NCBI GenBank assembly: GCA_903924715.1
Contig: CAIYCP010000037.1
Coordinates: 1-6,098, forward strand
Length of the DNA: 6,098 nucleotides
Reading direction: 5' to 3'
Origin: an uncultured beta proteobacterium
Lineage (GTDB): Bacteria > Pseudomonadota > Gammaproteobacteria > Burkholderiales > Burkholderiaceae_B
Below, piece after piece: positions 1 through 3,991 of this stretch. Position 1 is the first letter of the stretch. The number at the start of each line of letters is the position of its first letter. The position numbers were made by a program, and so were the translations under genes. Below the pieces are notes generated by a model that saw nothing but the letters and a program-made list of their open reading frames with translations, did not search any database and was not told the origin of the DNA.

Positions 1-774
1 GGTCTGAAGCTTGCTTATTACGTTGACGACTTCACCCCGCCGTGGGTAAAGCCACAGACAGTGTTTTTATTGCATGCGGCGATGGGCAATGCCCAGCGTT
101 GGTTTAGCTGGGTGCCTGAGCTTGCGCGCCATTACCGTGTGATTCGCATGGATCTTCGTGGGCACGGTCAGTCGACGATTCCGCATTCTGACCAGGCGTT
201 TTCTCTGCAGCATTTGGTCGATGATGCGGCGGCCTTGCTTGATCACCTAGGTTGCGATCAGGCGCATGTGGTGGGCAATTCAGCCGGAGGTTACGTTGCA
301 CAACAGTTGGCGCTACAGTACCCCGCGCGTGTAAAAACGTTGGCGCTCTATGGTGCAACACCCGGCTTAAAAAATAGTCATGCTCCCACCTGGATCCCCA
401 AAATCCAGCAAATTGGTTTAAAAAAGTTTTTGTCAGATACGATCCACGAGCGGTTTGATGAAACGGCAGACCCAGCGCTGGTGGCGTGGTTTATTGAACA
501 GGCGGGTTCAAATGATCCCGCCTTTATTGGGCGGTTCGTACTACACATGTGTACGCACGATTTTATGGAAGAACTTGTGGGCATCAAATGCCCAACGCTC
601 ATCGTGGCGGCTGGCAAAGAGTCGATCGGACACGCTGATGCGTATGAGCAAATGCATCAGCGTATTAAAGGTTCTGAGTTGGTGTACGTGGATACGGCGG
701 GGCACAATATTTGCGACGGTTACGCCGCACGTTGCGCCAATGAGCTCATGTCATTTTTGAGCCGTCAGGCGTAA
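1..774 (+). CDS. alpha/beta hydrolase fold protein, 5'-truncated by window edge
   Basis: The frame is open from base 1, so the gene starts before the window; the GTG at 61 is only an internal codon, since the 20 codons before it (GLKLAYYVDDFTPPW...) fit the beta-strand that normally precedes the core. 257 residues are visible, near full length for the family (about 260-280). Seen: an HAAMG segment in the oxyanion-loop position (visible residues 25-29), DLRGHGQS (51-58), the nucleophile elbow GNSAGG with Ser94 (codon at 280), and the catalytic-type His235 in AGHN (codon at 703). The strand that usually carries the acid reads VAAGKESIG: Ser stands at the normal G-x-x-Asp position, with Glu just before it, so the third triad member is uncertain. 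Known: such proteins are often annotated as 3-oxoadipate enol-lactonase-like hydrolases. Inferred: a cytosolic ester, lactone or C-C hydrolase of unknown substrate. It runs tail-to-tail with another hydrolase of the same fold but is clearly not a recent copy of it. Confidence 0.9.
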   Translation, partial: GLKLAYYVDDFTPPWVKPQTVFLLHAAMGNAQRWFSWVPELARHYRVIRMDLRGHGQSTIPHSDQAFSLQHLVDDAAALLDHLGCDQAHVVGNSAGGYVAQQLALQYPARVKTLALYGATPGLKNSHAPTWIPKIQQIGLKKFLSDTIHERFDETADPALVAWFIEQAGSNDPAFIGRFVLHMCTHDFMEELVGIKCPTLIVAAGKESIGHADAYEQMHQRIKGSELVYVDTAGHNICDGYAARCANELMSFLSRQA

Positions 775-782
775 GCTGAACG

Positions 783-821
783 TGCGCTGGTCTGACTAAA
801 AGGTTTGATCAAGCCAGCGCA
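783..821. repeat. 8-bp inverted repeat at the convergent hydrolase ends
   Basis: TGCGCTGG at 783-790 is matched by its exact complement CCAGCGCA at 814-821, leaving a 23-base loop that itself holds the palindrome TTGATCAA (805-812). It spans the 21-bp gap between two convergent genes, and its right arm lies in the last codons of the minus-strand hydrolase. It could act as a two-way transcription end, but the loop is long and neither side has a proper T tract, so the terminator role is only a guess. Confidence 0.35.
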
Positions 822-1620
822 AAATCGCATCTGTAAAAAGTGTGCACCGCGTTGTCGGGAAAAAATGCCCGCCGTCATTGAGCAGGTGTAAGGTTGAGGC
901 TGGCATGAGCGTTGCAATCTCTTCTTGCAAGAAGGCAGGCACAATTAAATCGTCGCGTGCCCCAATGTTTAAAACAGGCGCGGTAATTTTTGCAACCTCG
1001 CTGCTGCGATCAAAGGCCATGATGGCGTCGATACGCTCTGCCACGATGTCTTGAGCAGCCTTGCTAAGTGGTGCGGCTGCGCGGGCGGCCTCAAACGCGT
1101 TCCAGTTGGCATTGAGCCAGCTTGGATCATGTGAAAAAAACGTTGCCGAAACAGCATAGGCAACGGGATCGCTGCGTAGCAAAGCTTTGCGCAACTTGAA
1201 AAGCTCTTGCATATAGCGATTAGGCTTGGCCCACGTACCGGTTAACACACAGGCTTTGGCGTGTTGCGGTGAACGCAGCGCGATCGCTTGCGTGATGCAG
1301 CCGCCAGTCGAGTGCCCCACGATGATGGCAGACTGAACCGCGAGTTGATCCATCACGGCGATGCAGTCGTCGGCGAGCTGGTCAATGCTGCAAAAAGCGG
1401 TGCCGCGGGTGCTGGCGCCAATCCCTCGCTGATCAAGACGAATGACACGGTGTTGCGCGGCGAGGGCTGGCAGGCAGGGCGCCCAATAAGCGGCGGCACC
1501 GCCTAGACCACTGATTAGCAAAAGAGGTGTGCCAGCGCCTTGTTCGAACACCCGCAGATCTGCGCCATCGGCAAGCCGAATGGTGTGTGTCATAGACTTA
1601 GATTCAATAGGTGAGGACAT
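796..1620 (-). CDS. alpha/beta hydrolase (RutD / 3-oxoadipate enol-lactonase-like)
   Basis: 274 residues from the ATG at 1620 (MSSPIESKSM...). This start is chosen because GAGG sits 8 bases upstream; the later ATG at 1593 has no such site, and the frame's 89-codon upward extension to 1887 runs antisense through the neighbouring MaoC gene and looks non-protein-like. Seen: oxyanion-loop SGLGG (37-41), LDQRGIGAS (62-70), nucleophile elbow VGHSTGG with Ser104, an acid in GARDDLIVP (Asp223 or Asp224), and His252 in DGGHFF, so a full catalytic triad is present. The 130-200 stretch is a helical cap. Known: the GLGG...YW and DQRG pattern is shared with RutD aminoacrylate hydrolase and 3-oxoadipate enol-lactonase. 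Inferred: an active cytosolic hydrolase whose substrate cannot be told; no other rut or beta-ketoadipate gene is present. It is transcribed divergently from the MaoC gene, 187 bp away. Confidence 0.9.
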   Translation of the reverse strand: MSSPIESKSMTHTIRLADGADLRVFEQGAGTPLLLISGLGGAAAYWAPCLPALAAQHRVIRLDQRGIGASTRGTAFCSIDQLADDCIAVMDQLAVQSAIIVGHSTGGCITQAIALRSPQHAKACVLTGTWAKPNRYMQELFKLRKALLRSDPVAYAVSATFFSHDPSWLNANWNAFEAARAAAPLSKAAQDIVAERIDAIMAFDRSSEVAKITAPVLNIGARDDLIVPAFLQEEIATLMPASTLHLLNDGGHFFPTTRCTLFTDAILRWLDQTF

Positions 1621-1652
1621 CGCAAAAACCTCGTATGACCAATAGAGCGTTG

Positions 1653-1668
1653 AGCTTAAGCGTAAGCT
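1653..1668. promoter_or_regulatory. operator-like dyad in the hydrolase/MaoC divergent region
   Basis: AGCTTA at 1653-1658 and TAAGCT at 1663-1668 form a perfect 6-bp inverted repeat around four bases, and GCTTAAGC at 1654-1661 is itself palindromic. It lies 33-48 bases upstream of the hydrolase start codon, where a repressor or activator could bind. No regulator gene is in the window, so the role as an operator is inferred from symmetry and position only. Confidence 0.3.
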
Positions 1669-1677
1669 GGGATTTTG

Positions 1678-1691
1678 GCAAAATTTTTTGC
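1678..1691. repeat. A/T-rich inverted repeat in the divergent region
   Basis: GCAAAA (1678-1683) and TTTTGC (1686-1691) are exact complements separated by TT. The repeat sits ten bases from the dyad at 1653-1668. On the minus strand, TTGCCA starts inside it and resembles a -35 box, with a weak TAAGCT at 17 bases as -10, so it may be part of the hydrolase promoter. The symmetry is plain; the function is a guess. Confidence 0.3.
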
Positions 1692-1739
1692 GTGACTGGC
1701 CCAGAGGTGGTGCGTGATCGTGAGCCTTGCCCCGGTCAG

Positions 1740-1768
1740 TTGGCACGCAGGAGGTTTTCGAGTTAAGT
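1740..1768 (+). promoter_or_regulatory. possible promoter for the MaoC operon
   Basis: TTGGCA at 1740-1745 (five of six -35 consensus bases) is followed after exactly 17 bases by TTAAGT at 1763-1768 (a weak -10, three of six). Transcription would start near 1775, giving a leader of about 33 bases if translation begins at 1808, but almost none if it begins at 1778. The weak -10 makes this a tentative call. Confidence 0.25.
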
Positions 1769-1807
1769 TCTGACAAGATGCAGGTGACAGCCCATGGCGA
1801 GAGAATA

Positions 1808-2269
1808 ATGATTAAACACCAGATGTGCGCGCAACGATTTTTTGAAGACTTCGAGCTTGGAGAGCGCTTTAACTTGCCCTCGCGCACGATGACCGATGCC
1901 CTGTTCGCTGCGTTTTCGCTTGCCAGCGGTGATAACCATCCCGTTCACTATGATCTTGAATACTGTCGTGCCCACGGTATGCCGCATATGCTGGCGCATG
2001 GATTTCAGGTCGTGATTCAAACGGCGGCAGGCGCTGGCTTGTTTCCGCATATGGTTGAAGAATCGCTTAAAGCGTTTATTGAGCAGAGCAGCAAATTTTT
2101 GCAGCCTGTTTTTGTGGGCGACACCTTGTACTCAAGCTTAACGGTGGCCGAACTGATCCCGAACCGTACAACCGGCGTGCTGACCATGCACTCTGAAATC
2201 CGCAACCAAAATGATGTGATCGTGATGCAAGGCACGCAAAAGTATTTACTGCGTAAACGCGCGCAATGA
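1808..2269 (+). CDS. MaoC-like (hotdog fold) dehydratase
   Basis: 153 residues from the ATG at 1808 (MIKHQMCAQR...). The upstream in-frame starts, ATG 1778 and TTG 1727, add residues that do not resemble the family, and only 1808 has a purine-rich GAGAG just ahead; 1823 is also possible. Seen: FFEDFELGER near the start, then the R-hydratase core SGDNHPVHYD with the catalytic pair Asp42 and His47, followed by HGMPHMLAHGFQV and QSSKFLQPVFVGDTLY, which fits the usual hotdog order. Known: MaoC-type proteins hydrate trans-2-enoyl-CoA to (R)-3-hydroxyacyl-CoA, and relatives include mesaconyl/beta-methylmalyl-CoA hydratases. Inferred: a cytosolic acyl-CoA hydratase, probably a dimer, of unknown chain preference. 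Its stop codon overlaps the next start by ATGA, so the two are co-translated. It is divergent from the alpha/beta hydrolase. Confidence 0.88.
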   Translation: MIKHQMCAQRFFEDFELGERFNLPSRTMTDALFAAFSLASGDNHPVHYDLEYCRAHGMPHMLAHGFQVVIQTAAGAGLFPHMVEESLKAFIEQSSKFLQPVFVGDTLYSSLTVAELIPNRTTGVLTMHSEIRNQNDVIVMQGTQKYLLRKRAQ

Positions 2270-2583
2270 GTGATGACAATCAGATTGTGATCCCGCCCTC
2301 GTTCATCGCGTTGTTTGTTGAACCCGGACGCACGAAGCCGAGCGCAACAAAAGAGGAGATCTACGCGCGGTATGATTTTTGTGAAGACATGGCAAGCATG
2401 TTGACCGAGCAGGCAAACGCTAAATTTTGGGAGCTTGGGATTACGCAGGCCGATGTGCTTGAGAGAATCTATCAAGGACTGACGGTTGCAGACGTGGGCG
2501 TCAACGTACGCGAAGCGCAATGGGTGGTTACTCGTCTTGCTGAACTGCTCGGCTGGCAAACAGAGTGGACGACGGGTATCTGA
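2266..2583 (+). CDS. conserved small protein of unknown function, coupled to MaoC
   Basis: 105 residues, MSDDNQIVIPPSFIALFVEP to the end TTGI. The start ATG overlaps the MaoC stop (ATGA at 2266-2269) and has no good Shine-Dalgarno of its own, so translation is probably coupled. Seen: no signal peptide, no membrane segment, no Walker or zinc motif; an N-terminal hydrophobic patch IVIPPSFIALFV, then mostly predicted helix with many acidic residues (YDFCEDMASMLTEQ, 36-49) and a C-terminal REAQWVVTRLAELLGW (82-97). From memory, proteins with this PPSFIALFVEPGR...AELLGW pattern are widespread in Burkholderiales and are sometimes labelled 'ATPase with chaperone activity', but no nucleotide-binding motif is visible, so I do not endorse that label. 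Inferred: a soluble, acidic, helical cytosolic protein. The shared operon hints at a role with the MaoC protein but proves none. Confidence 0.82.
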   Translation: MSDDNQIVIPPSFIALFVEPGRTKPSATKEEIYARYDFCEDMASMLTEQANAKFWELGITQADVLERIYQGLTVADVGVNVREAQWVVTRLAELLGWQTEWTTGI

Positions 2584-2606
2584 CTTGGCTAAGTGTTGTC
2601 AGGCAT

Positions 2607-3062
2607 TTATCTGACTCTTAAGCCGCCCCCAGGGCTACGGGGTGTTGTGTAGGGGCTCGGCGCGATGTTGGATGCCGGCGCTTCGTTCGAAACGCTCGGC
2701 CCAATTGCCGCGGGGGCGGACGACGCACCTCGGACAGGCGCAAGGCCCGTTGCTGAACTGGCCTTTTCGGGGGACAAGCCTTGATGAATGGTTGCGGCTG
2801 CTTTTTCAGAGGCTTCGACGGTTGGTGTCGCTGCGGCGGCGTCAGAGGTGGTCTCGGTCTTGGTTGTTTCGGCGGTTGTTTCGGTTTGCGGCGCCGGCAT
2901 TAAATCCAGGATGGATCCTTGCGTTGAATACGGCGCAATCGGCGCAAAGCCGCCTGGGTTGAACCGCAGTCCGCCTTGGGCGTGCGCGGGCGGCGTGAGC
3001 CAAACTGCAGTTGCGATGATCGCAAGTAGGGCTGTAAGAGTGCTGCGAAACGTCTGTGTCAC
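2607..3062 (-). CDS. secreted low-complexity Ala/Thr/Pro/Ser-rich protein
   Basis: 151 residues starting with GTG at 3062, the first start in the frame, with GGAG about 8 bases upstream. Seen: a clear signal peptide, with Arg6 in a short positive N-region, hydrophobic core TALLAIIATAVWL (10-22), and an AHA|Q cleavage site after residue 28. The mature protein begins QGGLRFNPGGFAPIAPY and STQGSILDLMPAP, then becomes low-complexity: Thr/Glu repeats (TETTAETTKTETT, 60-72) and a long Ala/Ser/Pro stretch, ending SPGGGLRVR. The GGLR motif thus occurs near both ends. There is no lipobox Cys, no other cysteine and no membrane anchor. I do not recognise a family. Inferred: a periplasmic or exported, largely disordered protein, perhaps a linker or envelope-associated factor. 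The antisense strand of this region is also open, a by-product of the repetitive composition. It faces the 105-residue gene tail-to-tail across 23 bp. Confidence 0.72.
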   Translation of the reverse strand: MTQTFRSTLTALLAIIATAVWLTPPAHAQGGLRFNPGGFAPIAPYSTQGSILDLMPAPQTETTAETTKTETTSDAAAATPTVEASEKAAATIHQGLSPEKASSATGLAPVRGASSAPAAIGPSVSNEAPASNIAPSPYTTPRSPGGGLRVR

Positions 3063-3090
3063 TGCCGGACTCCGCTGAAACCGAACGCAA

Positions 3091-3096
3091 ATTCTA
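3091..3096 (-). promoter_or_regulatory. possible -10 box for the secreted low-complexity protein
   Basis: Read on the minus strand, TAGAAT (five of six -10 consensus bases) lies 28 bases upstream of the GTG at 3062, with the GGAG ribosome site between them. The base string 17 bases upstream, GCAGAC, is a poor -35, so an activator or a different spacing would be needed. It coincides with the left edge of the alcohol dehydrogenase relic. Confidence 0.35.
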
Positions 3097-3109
3097 CTCT
3101 TATCAACGA

Positions 3110-3262
3110 CTTGGTCTGCCCTCGGGTCTTGCCGCCATGGACGGGACCGAGGGCATGTCTGCCAAGATCACAGAAGGTGGGATGGCAGACCATTGCCACA
3201 AAACCAATCCACGCACCCCAACGGCAGAGGATTACGCGGCGGTATTACATCAATCGTTGTAA
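3110..3262 (+). pseudogene. 3' relic of an iron-containing alcohol dehydrogenase gene
   Basis: This open plus-strand stretch lies in the gap between two minus-strand genes. From 3110 it reads LGLPSGLAAMDGTEGMSAKI, then a helix ending MADHCHKTNPRTPTAEDY, and finally AAVLHQSL and TAA at 3260-3262. Known to me: iron-containing (group III) alcohol dehydrogenases end in just this order, with LG(I/L)P.GLAAMG, a helix, DHCH.TNPR, a Ser/Thr-x-x-DY helix, and a stop. So this looks like the last 50 or so residues of a protein of about 380. The rest is missing: the plus strand upstream of about 3100 is the antisense of the secreted-protein gene and shows no dehydrogenase sequence. The metal-binding and NAD-binding parts are therefore gone and no function as an enzyme is possible. 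The identification is from memory of the family pattern. The alternative is a chance open frame or a tiny gene starting at GTG 3056, but that start has no ribosome site. Confidence 0.6.
3112..3192. repeat. nested inverted repeats inside the dehydrogenase relic
   Basis: TGGTCTGCC (3112-3120) is exactly complementary to GGCAGACCA (3184-3192). Just inside, CCCTCGGGTC (3119-3128) pairs with GACCGAGGG (3145-3153) as nine pairs with one bulged G; the two left arms share two bases, so the stems compete or stack. GTCTGCC also recurs as a direct copy at 3156-3162. Folding is possible in RNA from either strand. Role unknown: it could stop transcription leaving ppa, although no T tract follows, or be a leftover of codon pattern in the relic. 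Confidence 0.4.
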
Positions 3263-3270
3263 AAGCTAAT

Positions 3271-3816
3271 TTATTTTTGTGATTTTGTTTCTTTTGCGTA
3301 TCGGGCCAATCCATCAAGGATTTCTTGGTGTGCGTCGTCAACGCCTCCCCAACCCTCAACCTTGACCCACTTCCCTTGCTCGAGGTCTTTGTAGTGTTCA
3401 AAAAAGTGCTGAATGGCGTTCAGGCGCATCGGGTTGATATCTGAGGCTTGCTTCCAGTGGCTATAAATTGGCAAAATTTTGTCTTCAGGCACCGCCAGCA
3501 GCTTGGCATCATCGCCCGCCTCATCTTTCATTTTTAAGACACCCAACGCACGGCAGCGCACCACCACGCCTGGGATAACCGGAAAGGGAGTAATCACTAA
3601 CACGTCAACAGGGTCACCGTCGCCTGCGATGGTTTTGGGGATGTAGCCGTAGTTACATGGGTAATGCATCGAGGTGCCCATGAACCGGTCTACGAAAATA
3701 GCCCCTGATTCTTTATCGACCTCGTATTTGATCGGATCGGCGTTCATTGAGATTTCAATGATCACGTTAAAGGACTCGGGCAATTTTTTGCCTGCACTGA
3801 CTTTGTCAAGACTCAT
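3271..3816 (-). CDS. ppa: soluble inorganic pyrophosphatase, family I
   Basis: 181 residues from ATG 3816; MSLDKVSAGKKLPESFNVII aligns from the first residue with E. coli Ppa (MSLLNVPAGKDLPE...), which fixes the start. Role: cytosolic hydrolysis of pyrophosphate to two phosphates with Mg2+, pulling forward nucleic acid, protein and other syntheses. All active-site residues known from E. coli are seen, shifted by one for the initiator Met: Glu21, Lys30, Glu32, Arg44, Tyr52, Tyr56, the signature DGDPVD with Asp66, Asp68 and Asp71, then Asp98, Asp103, Lys105, Tyr142 and Lys143. Length matches the roughly 175-residue bacterial type, which forms hexamers. The stretch FFEHYKDLE-GKWVKVEGW is nearly identical to E. 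coli. Oddity: no Shine-Dalgarno precedes the ATG; the leader is A/T-rich (GTAAAAATCCTT). It is divergent from hppA, which uses the same substrate. Confidence 0.97.
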   Translation of the reverse strand: MSLDKVSAGKKLPESFNVIIEISMNADPIKYEVDKESGAIFVDRFMGTSMHYPCNYGYIPKTIAGDGDPVDVLVITPFPVIPGVVVRCRALGVLKMKDEAGDDAKLLAVPEDKILPIYSHWKQASDINPMRLNAIQHFFEHYKDLEQGKWVKVEGWGGVDDAHQEILDGLARYAKETKSQK

Positions 3817-3842
3817 AAGGATTTTTACTGCCGGTTGATTAG

Positions 3843-3871
3843 TGAATACCCTAATGTTAACAAAGAAACAA
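3843..3871 (-). promoter_or_regulatory. possible ppa promoter
   Basis: On the minus strand, TTGTTT (3871-3866) is followed after exactly 17 bases by TATTCA (3848-3843). Each matches three of six consensus bases, mostly the key ones (TTG and TAT). Transcription would start near 3836, giving a leader of about 20 bases before the ATG at 3816. No better pair is seen, but the match is weak. Confidence 0.3.
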
Positions 3872-3892
3872 ACCGCCCCTCTGACTTAAGTT

Positions 3893-3991
3893 TTGTTAGA
3901 TACTAGCGGGGCTAGTTCTTCCAGTGTCACAAATGGCCGACGGCCGCGTAAAAAAACGATTCAAGACAATACACTTTAGGAGTTTTCGAGC
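3893..3991 (+). promoter_or_regulatory. hppA upstream region with two short hairpins and a ribosome site
   Basis: This is the hppA half of the 175-bp gap between divergent ppa and hppA. It contains an extended -10-like TGTTAGATA (3894-3902) without a clear -35, then the 6-bp inverted repeat ACTAGC-GGG-GCTAGT (3902-3916), then GGCC-GAC-GGCC (3935-3945) followed by a run of seven A. A strong Shine-Dalgarno AGGAG (3978-3982) stands 9 bases before the ATG. If transcription starts near 3909, the leader is about 80 bases and holds the second hairpin. No known riboswitch is recognised; control by the hairpins is speculation. Confidence 0.4.

Noticed and set aside
455..760. 101-codon plus-strand frame inside the first hydrolase
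   Set aside because: It overlaps the hydrolase in another frame; the hydrolase frame carries the conserved Ser and His motifs and ends at a sensible C-terminus.
1727..1807. Earlier TTG (1727) or ATG (1778) start for the MaoC protein
   Set aside because: The added residues do not look like the family, and the best promoter guess would start transcription near 1775, too late for 1727 and almost leaderless for 1778.
1621..1887. 89-codon N-terminal extension of the minus-strand hydrolase
   Set aside because: It runs antisense through the MaoC gene start, its translation is Ser/Lys/Cys-rich with no family match, and the ATG at 1620 has its own ribosome site.
2017..2559. 180-codon minus-strand frame opposite MaoC and the 105-residue gene
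   Set aside because: It spans two genes that overlap by ATGA and match known protein patterns; its own translation is Cys/Ser-rich with no motif.
2580..2602. CTGAC...GTCAG hairpin between the convergent genes at about 2590
   Set aside because: Only five pairs with a 13-base loop and no T tract on either strand; too weak to call a terminator.
2788..3078. Plus-strand open frame rich in Val/Ala opposite the secreted-protein gene
   Set aside because: It is the antisense of a GC-rich low-complexity coding region, and the minus frame has a signal peptide, start and ribosome site.
3245..3262. TTACA...TGTAA inverted repeat just after ppa
   Set aside because: Five A/T-rich pairs with an 8-base loop; likely chance, and not a terminator.
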